A DNA stretch of 64,000 nt from Clavibacter michiganensis (GTDB lineage: Bacteria > Actinomycetota > Actinomycetes > Actinomycetales > Microbacteriaceae). Positions within the stretch are counted from its first letter, which is position 1. Every line of letters starts with the position of its first letter. The DNA is taken from assembly GCF_021216655.1 (NCBI RefSeq), contig NZ_CP080437.1:558001-622000 (forward strand), written 5' to 3'. Below, piece after piece: positions 40,399 through 48,612 of the stretch. Under the pieces are notes generated by a model. The model did no database searches. It was not told where the DNA came from and saw only the letters and a program-made list of their open reading frames with translations. A program made the position numbers and the translations under genes.

Positions 40399-42048
40399 CT
40401 ACTGGTAGGTGACGAGGTCCGGCACCGGCGACACGTCGCGCATCGTCTGCTCCGGTGTGAGCATCGGCGTGTCCTCGTCGATGAAGTTCTTCCAGCCCCA
40501 GGCCAACCCGGCCGGCGCGTCGGCGTGCAGGGCGCGCCAGGTGGCCTGCTTGTCGGGCTGGCCGCCCTGGCCGTCCGCGTGGACGAGCATCGCGAGCTCC
40601 GGGTGGTCCATGTCGAGCGACGCGCGGTCCTGGATCATGCTGAGCCGGAACTGGTGGAGCACGAGCATCTTCTGCGGTAGGCCCTTCTCGCGCACGACGC
40701 CCGCGAGCCAGTCGGTCGTGGCGTCGACCTCGGCCGCGCTCACGCTCCCGATCTGCTTCAGCGGCACCTGGTCCGGGCCGAGCCGCCACTCGGGGTCGAG
40801 CGCGAGGCCCACGCCCGGCTGCGCCAGCACGGACTCGTAGCGCTTCGCCTGCGTGAGGAAGTCGGTGCGGCCGGGCTGGAGGTCGATGACGACGTAGACG
40901 CCCGCGTCCCGGGCCGCGTCGATCCACGGCTGCAGCGTCTCGACGGGGACCTCGGAGGAGTAGTCGCCGTCGGGGCCGGCCGAACCGGCGGCGACCGTGG
41001 CGATGAGCTCGAACATGGGGATCACGGGCTCGTCGGAGTACGGCTGGTACTCCGCGGCCTGCGCCTTCGCGCGAGCCACGGCGTCCGCGGGCCCCTGCTC
41101 GCCCAGCACGCCGAGCGCGCCCGTGCCGGCGGCGCCGTAGAGCGCGACGTAGCGCTTGCCGGGGAGCACGAGCTGGCCGCCGCCCGGGAGCTGGTCGCCC
41201 GCGGCCGCGGTGCGGATCCGCCCCTCGAGCGAGGCGTCGTCCGCGTAGGCGGCACCGACGGCGATGGTGCTCGTCGCGCCCGCGTCGTGCAGCGCGGAGA
41301 CCGCGTCGGCGGAAGCGCGGGGATCCGGGGAGGCCTCGGGCAGGACGGTCACGCCGACGCCGGCCGCGCGCGCCGTGGCGACCGCGGCGAGGGAGGACGC
41401 GGCGTCGGTCGCGAGCGCGTGGGCACCGGTGAGGGCGGCCGCGGGTGCCGTGGCGGGGAGGGCGTCGTCGCCGGATCCGGTGGGCGGGGCCGCCGAGGAC
41501 GCGTCGCCGTCGGGCGCGGCGAGCCCGGCGACGCGCGAGACGGCCGTGGACGGATCCCGGTCCGTGGCGTCCGCGACGTCGGTTCCCGTGAGGCGGGCGA
41601 CGTCCGCGGCGCGGTCGGCCCGCACGACCGTGGTCGACCCGGGCAGCGCGGAGGTGACGTCGTCCCCGAGGTCGCCGACCGCGAGCACGCCCGAGGAACC
41701 CAGGCGCTCGATCTCGGACTCCGCGCCCTGGCCCTGGACGAGGAGCGGCGCGCCGAGCGCGACCGCGGCCTCCGCACCGAGCTCCTGCGCGGCGACGTCC
41801 CCGGCGGGTGCCAGCACCGCGACGGGCGCCTGGCGGAAGAGGCTCCCGCTCATGGCGATGGACGCGTCCGAGTCGTCGGCCTGGCCCACGACCGTGAGGG
41901 GCGCGTCGGGCGCGGCGGTCACGGGTCGGAGGATCCCGAGCGCGTCCTGCTGGGTGGTGCAGGCACCGAGGCCGACGGCGAGGCCGACGACGGCGAGGAG
42001 GGAGACGGAGGTGCGGATGGACCGGGGGAGGGGGATCGAGGACGGCAC
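40399..42048 (-). CDS. large lipoprotein of unknown function
   Basis: 549 residues. Signal with lipobox LAVGLGAC (Cys about 30). The N-terminal half (about 45-290) contains repeated Rossmann-like pieces rich in Ala/Asp/Gly, such as PVAVLAPAGDVAAQELGAEA and LLVQGQGAESEIERLGSSGVLAVG, recalling cell-wall-binding repeat 2 domains. The C-terminal half (about 330-549) has DAGVYVVIDLQPGRTDFLTQAK, GVGLALDPEWRLGPDQ and KMLVLHQFRLSMI, the strand/loop layout of a TIM-barrel glycosidase-like domain. I do not recognise a named family. The GTG at 42048 lies six bases after TAGCGT with no ribosome site. A surface polysaccharide-related role is only a guess. Confidence 0.72.
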   Translation of the reverse strand: MPSSIPLPRSIRTSVSLLAVVGLAVGLGACTTQQDALGILRPVTAAPDAPLTVVGQADDSDASIAMSGSLFRQAPVAVLAPAGDVAAQELGAEAAVALGAPLLVQGQGAESEIERLGSSGVLAVGDLGDDVTSALPGSTTVVRADRAADVARLTGTDVADATDRDPSTAVSRVAGLAAPDGDASSAAPPTGSGDDALPATAPAAALTGAHALATDAASSLAAVATARAAGVGVTVLPEASPDPRASADAVSALHDAGATSTIAVGAAYADDASLEGRIRTAAAGDQLPGGGQLVLPGKRYVALYGAAGTGALGVLGEQGPADAVARAKAQAAEYQPYSDEPVIPMFELIATVAAGSAGPDGDYSSEVPVETLQPWIDAARDAGVYVVIDLQPGRTDFLTQAKRYESVLAQPGVGLALDPEWRLGPDQVPLKQIGSVSAAEVDATTDWLAGVVREKGLPQKMLVLHQFRLSMIQDRASLDMDHPELAMLVHADGQGGQPDKQATWRALHADAPAGLAWGWKNFIDEDTPMLTPEQTMRDVSPVPDLVTYQ

Positions 42049-42054
42049 CCGACC

Positions 42055-42060
42055 ACGCTA
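42055..42060 (-). promoter_or_regulatory. -10 of lipoprotein gene (leaderless)
   Basis: TAGCGT on the minus strand, six bases before the GTG at 42048. Confidence 0.5.
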
Positions 42061-42182
42061 CGCGACCCCCGGCGGGGGCGGGCGGACACGGCGGAGGCGT
42101 CCCCGAGGGGGCGGCCGCATCGTCGGGACGTCGCGGGGCATCCGCGAGGCGTCGCCGCCGGGACCCGACTCGAGCCGCCCGG

Positions 42183-42188
42183 TACCGT
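42183..42188 (+). promoter_or_regulatory. -10 of DedA gene (leaderless)
   Basis: TACCGT six bases before the GTG at 42195. The 146-base divergent gap holds this and the lipoprotein promoter. Confidence 0.5.
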
Positions 42189-42194
42189 GTCCGG

Positions 42195-42911
42195 GTGACC
42201 GCTCTCCTGCCGCCGACCCTCCTGCCGACGACGATCGCCGGTGCCCGTCCCGCCGCGACCGGCGCGGATCCGCTCCAGGGCCTCGACGGGCTCGTGGGCG
42301 CCGCGGCCCGCGTGATCGAGGCGCTCGGCGAGGTGGGCGTGGGCGCCATGACGTTCGTCGAGACGGTGTTCCCGCCGATCCCGAGCGAGGTGGTGCTGCC
42401 GCTGGCCGGCTTCGTCGCCGCCACGGGACGCATGAACCTGGTGCTCGTCATCGTCGCCAGCACGCTCGGGGCGTACCTCGGGGCCCTCCTCCTCTACTGG
42501 CTCGGCCGGAGGGCGGGGGAGGAGCGGACGATCCGCGTGCTCGCGAAGCTGCCGCTCGTGGAGCGTCACGACTTCGAGGTCGCGGCTGCCTGGTTCCACC
42601 GCCACGGCCGCTCGGCGGTGTTCTTCGGCCGTCTCGTGCCCGGCGTCCGCAGCCTGATCTCCCTGCCTGCCGGTGCCGCCGGCATGCCCATCGGCCAGTT
42701 CAGCTTCTACACGATCGCCGGCAGCGGCCTCTGGAACGGCGCCCTCATCGGGCTGGGCGCCGCCCTCGGCAGCCAGTACGAGCTGATCGACGCCTACGCG
42801 CACTATCTCGACTACGCGGTGTACGCCGTGCTCGGGATCCTGCTGCTCGTGCTGGTCGGCCGCGCCGTGCGCCGCCGCGCCCAGCGGGGCAGGGGGTCGA
42901 GCGACCGCTGA
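42195..42911 (+). CDS. DedA family membrane protein
   Basis: 238-residue polytopic protein of the DedA/VTT (SNARE-associated) family. Signatures: FVETVFPPIPSEVVLPLAGF near residue 60, ASTLGAYLGALLLYWLGRRAGEE, and FFGRLVPGVRSLISLPAGAAGMP near 155 with the paired Arg residues. Members help flip or recycle lipid carriers such as undecaprenyl phosphate. The start at 42195 follows TACCGT by six bases. Ends with a basic tail (RRRAQRGRGSSDR). Confidence 0.88.
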   Translation: MTALLPPTLLPTTIAGARPAATGADPLQGLDGLVGAAARVIEALGEVGVGAMTFVETVFPPIPSEVVLPLAGFVAATGRMNLVLVIVASTLGAYLGALLLYWLGRRAGEERTIRVLAKLPLVERHDFEVAAAWFHRHGRSAVFFGRLVPGVRSLISLPAGAAGMPIGQFSFYTIAGSGLWNGALIGLGAALGSQYELIDAYAHYLDYAVYAVLGILLLVLVGRAVRRRAQRGRGSSDR

Positions 42912-42971
42912 CGCGTGGCATCGCGCGGGCGATGCGCATCCGCCTCCCACGGGGCTCCCGGGCCCGCCGCG

Positions 42972-42977
42972 TACGGT
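42972..42977 (+). promoter_or_regulatory. -10 element of Gly/Asp-rich protein gene
   Basis: TACGGT about 60 bases before ATG 43038, with GAGAGG before the start. Confidence 0.4.
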
Positions 42978-43037
42978 GGCCGGAGGCTGATGCGGTCGGC
43001 GACACCCGCCGATCCGGCCGCGGCGAGAGGCACCACC

Positions 43038-43706
43038 ATGGGATTCCTGGACAGGCTCCTGGGCCGCGACGAGCAGCCCGACGGACGAGACCGCTCATCG
43101 GGCGGCACCCCGCGCGAGCGCAGCGCCGACGAGGTAGCCGTCGAGCGCTACCGCTACCTCCTCCGGACCGCGCCGCCGGAGCGGATCGAGGAGGTGCACC
43201 TCGAGGCGTTCCGGAAGCTCACCCCGGAGCAGCGCGAGATCCTCTTCCGCCAGCTGAGCTCGGACGCCGCCGAGGGCGACGCGCCCGTGGACGACCGCCC
43301 CGAGTCCCTCGCACGCTCGGCCACCCGCTCGGAGATGCGCGCGCCCGGCACGCTCGAGCGCACCCTCGGTCCCCGCGGCGGCCTCGCGGGCGGCGGAGGC
43401 GCCGGGATGGGCATGGGCGGCATGATCGCCGGATCCATGCTCGGCACCATCGCCGGCGTCGTGGTCGGCTCGGCCATCGCGCAGGCGCTCATCCCGGACG
43501 CGGTCGGGCAGGACCAGGCCGGTGCGGACGGTGCCGACGGCGGTGCCGACGCGGGCGCCGACGGCGGCGCGGACGCGGGCGCGACGGACGCGGGCGGTGC
43601 CGACGCGGGCGCCGGCGACTTCGGCAGCGGCGACTTCGGTGCGGGCGACTTCGGCGGCGGCGCCGACATGGGCGGCGGGGACTTCGGGGGCGGCGACTTC
43701 TTCTAG
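43038..43706 (+). CDS. Gly/Asp-rich protein with conserved N-terminus
   Basis: 222 residues. The N-terminus MGFLDRLLGRDEQ is an amphipathic helix, followed by a helical domain (about 30-85, VERYRYLLRTAPPERIEEVHLEAFRKLTPEQR). A hydrophobic Gly/Met/Ala segment (about 118-155, GGMIAGSMLGTIAGVVVGSAIA) resembles a membrane-interacting glycine-zipper. The end is an Ala/Gly/Asp repeat stretch closing in six GDF/ADM-type units (GDFGSGDFGAGDFGGG). Function unknown; the domain with PERIEEVHLEAF occurs in actinobacterial hypothetical proteins. ATG 43038 is preceded by a weak GAGAGG. Confidence 0.72.
   Translation: MGFLDRLLGRDEQPDGRDRSSGGTPRERSADEVAVERYRYLLRTAPPERIEEVHLEAFRKLTPEQREILFRQLSSDAAEGDAPVDDRPESLARSATRSEMRAPGTLERTLGPRGGLAGGGGAGMGMGGMIAGSMLGTIAGVVVGSAIAQALIPDAVGQDQAGADGADGGADAGADGGADAGATDAGGADAGAGDFGSGDFGAGDFGGGADMGGGDFGGGDFF
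43517..43703 (+). repeat. low-complexity Gly/Ala/Asp repeat region
   Basis: Degenerate short repeats encode GAD(G/A) units, then GDFG units to the stop. Simple-sequence coding repeat, likely variable in copy number between strains. Confidence 0.7.
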
Positions 43707-43753
43707 CGCGTCGCCGCGTCGGCGCAGCCCGGGCGGGGCGGGACGCCGGGCGC

Positions 43754-45442
43754 CTAGCCCGCCTCGACGATCCCCTCGCGCACCTTCCGGCGCAGCACCT
43801 TGCCGAGGAGCGACGTCGGCAGCTCGTCGAGCACCACGATCCGCCTCGGCACCTTGTAGGCCGCGAGCTCGGCGCGCAGCGTCGTCCGCCCGGCCTGCTC
43901 GTCGAGCGTCGCGCCCTCCTCGAGCACCACGGCCGCGACGACCTCCTCGTCGCCGCCGTCGCGCGGGATCCCGACGACCGCCGCGTCCCGCACGCCGTCG
44001 AGCTCGCGGACGGCGTCCTCGACCTCGCTCGGCGAGACGTTGAACCCGCCGGTGATGATGAGCTCCTTGATCCGGTCGGCGATGCGCACGAAGCCGTCCT
44101 CGTCGATCGTCACCACGTCGCCCGTGCGGAACCAGCCGCCCTCGAGCAGCACGGCGGCGGTCTCGTCGGGGCGGCCGTGGTACCCGCGGAACACCTGGGG
44201 CCCGCGCACGAGGAGCTCGCCGGGCTCGCCCGCGGGCCGGTCGATCGTCGGGTCCTCGGGATCCACGACGCGCACCTCGGTGTTCGGCAGCGGCAGGCCG
44301 ACCGTCCCGGCGCGACGCGTGTCGCCGACCGGGTTGGCCATCAGCACGGGCGAGCACTCCGAGAGGCCGTAGCCCTCGACGAGCCAGCCGCCGGTCTGCT
44401 CCTCCCACGGCACGACGACCGACTCGGGCAGCGCCATCGCGCCGGAGATGGAGATCGAGATGCCGGCGAGCGACACGCCCTCCGCCTCGGCGGCCTCGCG
44501 CAGCCGCCTGTAGATGGGCGGCACCGCGGGCAGGAACGTCGGCGGGTGGCGGCGGATCGCCTGCAGCACGAGGTCGGGCTCGAAGCGGGGGAACAGCACG
44601 AGGCGCGAGCCCATGCTCATCGCGAAGGTGAGGCAGAGGGTCAGCCCGTACGCGTGGAACATGGGCAGCACGGCGTACACGACGCTCGTGCCGCGCGACA
44701 CCGTGGGGACCCACGCGCGGGACTGGGCGGCGTTCGCGCTGAGGTTGAGGTGCGTGAGCTCGGCGCCCTTCGGCGCGCCCGTCGTGCCGCTCGTGTACTG
44801 GATCACCGCGAGGTCGGTCGCCGCCGGGCGGGGGTGGTCGACGGGCAGGGGCGCGGCGGCGGAGATCCGCTCCCAGGTGATCGTGCCCGTGACCTTCGCG
44901 GCGATCGCGGCGCGGGCTGCGCGGGCCTTCGGGACGGGCAGACGCAGGAGCAGGCGCGTGCGCCGGGGCATGGCGCGCGTCACGTCGACGGACACGATGC
45001 GCTCGGGCCGCACGTCCTCGGGCAGCGCCTGGATCGTCGCGACCGACTTGTCCCACGCGATCACGGTGCGCGCGCCGTGGTCCTCGAACTGGTGCTGCAG
45101 CTCGCGCGGCGTGTAGAGCGGGTTGTGCTCGACGACCACCGCGCCCAGGCGCAGCGCCGCGTAGAACGCGACGACGTGCTGCGGGCAGTTGGGCAAGACG
45201 ATCGCGACGGGATCCCCCGCGCGCACGCCCGCGTCGGCGAGCCCCTGGGCGGCGCGCGCGATCTGCTCGCCGAGGTCGCGGTAGCTCGTCTCCGCGCCGA
45301 GGAAGTCGAGCGCGGTGCCGCCGGGGAAGCGCAGCACGGACTGGTCGACGATGTCGACGAGCGATCCCTGCGGCAGATCGATCTCGTGCGGGACGTCGGG
45401 CGCGTAGCTGGCCAGCCAGGGCCGCTCGGTGGGGGTGGTCAC
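43754..45442 (-). CDS. long-chain acyl-CoA ligase (paralog 1)
   Basis: 562-residue AMP-binding enzyme activating a fatty or related acid to acyl-CoA via acyl-AMP. Motifs: VLPNCPQHVVAFYA, the P-loop YTSGTTGAPKGAELTH (about residue 212), EGYGLSECSPV (about 355), GWFRTGDVVTIDEDGFVRIADR, ITGGFNVSPSEVED, and the C-terminal Lys region LLGKVLRRKVRE. It has the same length as, and visibly high identity to, the gene at 48613, so the two are duplicates. GTG 45442 lies seven bases after TAGGGT with no ribosome site. Substrate chain length is unknown. Confidence 0.9.
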   Translation of the reverse strand: MTTPTERPWLASYAPDVPHEIDLPQGSLVDIVDQSVLRFPGGTALDFLGAETSYRDLGEQIARAAQGLADAGVRAGDPVAIVLPNCPQHVVAFYAALRLGAVVVEHNPLYTPRELQHQFEDHGARTVIAWDKSVATIQALPEDVRPERIVSVDVTRAMPRRTRLLLRLPVPKARAARAAIAAKVTGTITWERISAAAPLPVDHPRPAATDLAVIQYTSGTTGAPKGAELTHLNLSANAAQSRAWVPTVSRGTSVVYAVLPMFHAYGLTLCLTFAMSMGSRLVLFPRFEPDLVLQAIRRHPPTFLPAVPPIYRRLREAAEAEGVSLAGISISISGAMALPESVVVPWEEQTGGWLVEGYGLSECSPVLMANPVGDTRRAGTVGLPLPNTEVRVVDPEDPTIDRPAGEPGELLVRGPQVFRGYHGRPDETAAVLLEGGWFRTGDVVTIDEDGFVRIADRIKELIITGGFNVSPSEVEDAVRELDGVRDAAVVGIPRDGGDEEVVAAVVLEEGATLDEQAGRTTLRAELAAYKVPRRIVVLDELPTSLLGKVLRRKVREGIVEAG

Positions 45443-45449
45443 CCCTCCC

Positions 45450-45455
45450 ACCCTA
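45450..45455 (-). promoter_or_regulatory. -10 of acyl-CoA ligase 1 (leaderless)
   Basis: TAGGGT on the minus strand, seven bases before GTG 45442. Confidence 0.55.
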
Positions 45456-45538
45456 GGCCGCGTGCGTGTCGTCGCCGGTGACGCGGAGGCGACCGTGCGG
45501 GGATGCGGACGGCGTCGCACCCGCGGTCGTCGTGGCGA

Positions 45539-45985
45539 TCAGCCCCGGCCCGCGTGCCGCCCCTCGGCGAGGTAGGCCAGTCGGCGCAGCGTCTCCACGT
45601 TGCGCGCGTGCAGCAGCACGTCCATCACGGGCGCCGGCACGAGGCGACCAGGCCCGCGCACGGCCTCCTCGGTCATGCGCACCTCGCAGCCGTCGGGCAG
45701 CGTGCGCACCTCGAGGGTCACGCGCGCCTCGCCGATCGGCCAGCCCTTCGGCTGCATGACCACGCGGCGCGGCGGATCCCACTCGAGCATCGTGGTCTCG
45801 TCGTCGATGAGGACGGGCCAGGAGCCGAACGAGTGGTGCAGCTGCGCGCCGACCGCGGGCCACGCGTCGTCGACGGCCCGCATCCGGGAGGCGCCGACGA
45901 CCCACGAGGGGAACAGCCAGCCGTCGGCCACCACCTCGGCGACGTCGGCGGGGGAGCACTGCATGCGGCGGCGGGTGACGGACAT
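45539..45985 (-). CDS. SRPBCC/START-like domain protein
   Basis: 148-residue protein of the Bet v1-like hydrophobic-ligand fold: VADGWLFPSWVVGASRMRAVDDAWP at the N-terminus, LEWDPPRRVVMQPKGWPIGEARVTLEV in the sheet, and a long C-terminal helix (PVMDVLLHARNVETLRRLAYLAEG). Such proteins bind lipids, polyketides or similar ligands, or act as cyclase/aromatase-like helpers. The ATG lies six bases after CAGACT. It sits between acyl-CoA ligase and oxidoreductase genes, which hints at lipid-type substrates (inference). Confidence 0.8.
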   Translation of the reverse strand: MSVTRRRMQCSPADVAEVVADGWLFPSWVVGASRMRAVDDAWPAVGAQLHHSFGSWPVLIDDETTMLEWDPPRRVVMQPKGWPIGEARVTLEVRTLPDGCEVRMTEEAVRGPGRLVPAPVMDVLLHARNVETLRRLAYLAEGRHAGRG

Positions 45986-45991
45986 GGGTCC

Positions 45992-45997
45992 AGTCTG
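45992..45997 (-). promoter_or_regulatory. weak -10 of SRPBCC gene (leaderless)
   Basis: CAGACT on the minus strand, six bases before ATG 45985; matches the consensus only at positions 2 and 6. Confidence 0.3.
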
Positions 45998-46058
45998 GTG
46001 GGCGCGTCCAGGCCCGCGTAATCAGGGCAGCGGGGCTCGACGCCCGGAGACCGCCCTG

Positions 46059-47507
46059 CTACAGCGAGAGATCCGGCCCGCGGTCGATCCCGAACTCGTG
46101 CCGCAGCGCGCTCCGGGCGGCCTGGTACCCGGCCATGCCGTGCACGCCGGGGCCCGGGGTCGCCGAGCTCGACGCGAGGTAGACGCCCGCGGCCGGCGTG
46201 CGCCACGGATCCGGCGACAGCACCGGGCGTGCGAGCAGCTGCCAGACGCTCGCGGCACCGGCCGCGATGTCGCCGCCGATGTAGTTGGGGTCGTGCTCCT
46301 CCATGCCGACGGCGTCGATGCTGGAGGAGGCGAGGATCAGGTCGCGGAAGCCCGGGGCGAAGCGCTCGATCTGCCGGGTGATGGCCTCGGTCTGGTCGAC
46401 CGTGGATCCCGCCGGCACGTGCGTGTACGCCCACAGCACGTGCTTCCCCGCGGGCGCGCGGCCCGGGTCGTCGATGGAGGGCTGGGCGACGAGCACGTAC
46501 GGGTCGTCGCTGTGGCGGCCGGCGGCGACATCCCTCTCGGCGCGCTGGATCTCGGCCCGGGTGCCGCCGACGTGCAGCGTGCCCGCCTTCCGGAGCTCGG
46601 GATCGGTCCACGGGACAGGTCCGGAGAGCGCGAAGTCGACCTTGGAGGCGGCGTTGCCGTAGCGGAAGCGGCGGAGAGCGCGGAGGTAGCGCGCGGGCAG
46701 GCGGTCGCTCGCGATGCGCGAGAGGGCCCGGGCGCTGGTGTCGAGGAGCACCGCGCGGGCGGCAGGCAGCTCGCGCAGCGTCCGGACCTCGGATCCCGTG
46801 ATGACCTCGCCACCGTGCGCCCGCAGGTCGTCGACCATCGCGTCGACGATGGACTGGCTGCCGCCGATCGGCACCGGCCAGCCGCGCGCGTGGGCGTAGG
46901 CGCCGAGGGAGAGCGCGGCGGCGGCCGTCGACACGCTCGGCATGGTCTGGATCGCGTGGGCGGCGACGCCGGTGAACATGGCGGGCGCCACGTCGCCCCG
47001 GAAGCGCGCGTTCCAGGCGGGCGAGCCCTGCTCGAGCGCGCGGAGGCCGAGGCGGATGGCGGTCGGCGGATGCCGCGGGACCTGCAGCAGCGGGCCGTTC
47101 GTGAACTGGGCGACCCGGTCGGCCGATGCGGAGAGCGGCCCCATCAGCTGCCGCCACGCCCGGCCGTCCACGCCGAGCCCGTCGGCCGTGCGGTCGATGT
47201 CGCGGTAGGCGATGCCCGAGACGCCGCCGTCGAGCGGGTGCCCGTAGGAGATCTCCGGCACGACGAGGTCGATGCGCCGGTCGAGCTGGAACGCCCGGAA
47301 GAACCCGGACGCGAGCGCCATCGGGTGCACGGCGGAGCAGATGTCGTGGTGGAAGCCGGGGAGCGTGAGCTCGGCAGTGCGGCTGCCGCCGCCGATCGTG
47401 TCGGCCCGCTCGTGCACCTCGACCCGGAGGCCCGCGCGCGCCATCGTCACGGCCGCGGCCAGCCCGTTCGGTCCGGATCCGACCACGATCGCGTCGATGT
47501 CAGCCAT
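46059..47507 (-). CDS. FAD-dependent oxidoreductase (phytoene desaturase-like)
   Basis: 482-residue flavoprotein. The N-terminal dinucleotide-binding motif is DAIVVGSGPNGLAAAVTMARAGLRVEVHE, followed by GGGSRTAELTLPGFHHDICSAVHP, typical of the CrtI/NAD(P)-binding Rossmann group that includes carotenoid desaturases and all-trans-retinol saturases. The C-terminal FAD segment reads GVYLASSSATPGPGVHGMAGYQAA. No carotenoid synthesis genes are nearby, so the substrate is open. ATG 47507 lies six bases after TAGCCT, which overlaps the upstream SDR stop codon. Confidence 0.84.
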   Translation of the reverse strand: MADIDAIVVGSGPNGLAAAVTMARAGLRVEVHERADTIGGGSRTAELTLPGFHHDICSAVHPMALASGFFRAFQLDRRIDLVVPEISYGHPLDGGVSGIAYRDIDRTADGLGVDGRAWRQLMGPLSASADRVAQFTNGPLLQVPRHPPTAIRLGLRALEQGSPAWNARFRGDVAPAMFTGVAAHAIQTMPSVSTAAAALSLGAYAHARGWPVPIGGSQSIVDAMVDDLRAHGGEVITGSEVRTLRELPAARAVLLDTSARALSRIASDRLPARYLRALRRFRYGNAASKVDFALSGPVPWTDPELRKAGTLHVGGTRAEIQRAERDVAAGRHSDDPYVLVAQPSIDDPGRAPAGKHVLWAYTHVPAGSTVDQTEAITRQIERFAPGFRDLILASSSIDAVGMEEHDPNYIGGDIAAGAASVWQLLARPVLSPDPWRTPAAGVYLASSSATPGPGVHGMAGYQAARSALRHEFGIDRGPDLSL

Positions 47508-47513
47508 GCGTCG

Positions 47514-47519
47514 AGGCTA
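47514..47519 (-). promoter_or_regulatory. -10 of FAD-oxidoreductase gene (leaderless)
   Basis: TAGCCT on the minus strand, six bases before ATG 47507, overlapping the last codon of the SDR gene. Confidence 0.5.
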
Positions 47520-48515
47520 TCGGCGACGCAGCGCGGCGGTGCCGGCGATGACGCCCGACAGGAGCGCGCCCGCGCCGATGGCGACGGTCTTCGCGCGGTT
47601 GCGGACGATCCACACCTGCGGGCTCATCATGCGCGCGCGGTCGCTGAAGATGCCGCGCGCGCCCTGATCGCCCGCGGTCGGCGTGTAGAGGTTGGTCGTG
47701 AGCATGGGCTGCGTCTTGTCCTCGGCCTGCTGGCCGGTGTACCCGGTCTTGGCGAGGTAGCCGTCGAGCCAGTTCGCGACGAAGCGGTTCCCGAGCACGG
47801 TCATCACGGTCGGCTCGCCGACCCAGTTGCGGCGCTTCGGCTTCTCGGCGACCGCGGCGATGGCCTGCGCGCCCACCTCGGGCTCGAAGATCGGCGGCAC
47901 GGGCTGCGGGTGGTGCGGAAGCTGCGACTTGACCCAGTTGAACTGGATCGTGTTGAGCGCCGGCATGTCGACGGTGGAGATGACGACCTTGCTCCCGTTG
48001 TGGATCAGCTCGGTCGTCACCGACTCGGTGAAGCCCTGCACGGCGTGCTTGGCGGCGCAGTACGCGGCCTGCAGCGGGATGCCGCGGTGGGCGAGCGCGG
48101 AGCCGACCTGGATCACGTGGCCGCGGTCGCGCGGCACCATGCGCGAGAGGGCCGCGCGCGTGCCGTTGACGAAGCCGAAGTAGTTGACCGCGGTGGCGCG
48201 CTCGAAGTCGGCCGGATCCGTGGTGAGGAACTCGCCGAAGACGCCGACCATGGCATCGTTGACCCACAGGTCGATGGGGCCGAGCTCGTCCTCGACGCGG
48301 TCGGCCGCGGCCTCGACGGCGAGGCGGTCGGCGACGTCGGTGGAGATGCCGAGGCCGCGGCGTCCGCGCGCCTCGATGTCGGCGACGGCGCCCGCGAGGC
48401 CGTCCTCGCCGCGCGCGAGGACGGCGACGTCCCAGCCGCGGTCCGCGAGCTCCCGCACGGTCGCTCGGCCCAGTCCGGCCGATCCTCCGGTGACGACGGC
48501 GATGCCTCGAGTCAT
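47517..48515 (-). CDS. short-chain dehydrogenase/reductase
   Basis: 332-residue SDR with an extended C-terminus. Rossmann motif VVTGGSAGLGRATV near residue 10, DLWVNDAM in place of the usual NNAG, and the catalytic Ser, Tyr and Lys in VGSALAHRGIPLQAAYCAAKHAVQG. A C-terminal hydrophobic helix (about 310-325, AIGAGALLSGVIAGTAAL) may anchor it to the membrane. Substrate unknown. The ATG at 48515 has AAGGAG seven bases upstream. The stop is ten bases from the FAD-oxidoreductase start on the same strand. Confidence 0.85.
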   Translation of the reverse strand: MTRGIAVVTGGSAGLGRATVRELADRGWDVAVLARGEDGLAGAVADIEARGRRGLGISTDVADRLAVEAAADRVEDELGPIDLWVNDAMVGVFGEFLTTDPADFERATAVNYFGFVNGTRAALSRMVPRDRGHVIQVGSALAHRGIPLQAAYCAAKHAVQGFTESVTTELIHNGSKVVISTVDMPALNTIQFNWVKSQLPHHPQPVPPIFEPEVGAQAIAAVAEKPKRRNWVGEPTVMTVLGNRFVANWLDGYLAKTGYTGQQAEDKTQPMLTTNLYTPTAGDQGARGIFSDRARMMSPQVWIVRNRAKTVAIGAGALLSGVIAGTAALRRR

Positions 48516-48536
48516 GTGGCTCCTTCGATGGTTGGT

Positions 48537-48561
48537 GCACGAAACGTGCTCTTCCACCGTA
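48537..48561 (-). promoter_or_regulatory. promoter and operator-like palindrome of the SDR gene
   Basis: TACGGT (48561-48556, minus strand) is followed at the predicted transcription start by the inverted repeat GCACG-AAA-CGTGC (48537-48549). A dyad at +1 is a likely repressor site; no regulator gene is adjacent. Confidence 0.4.
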
Positions 48562-48612
48562 GGACCGTCGCGCCCGCCGGCCCGGCCAGGGGCGCGTCCT
48601 GCCAGGCGGCGG

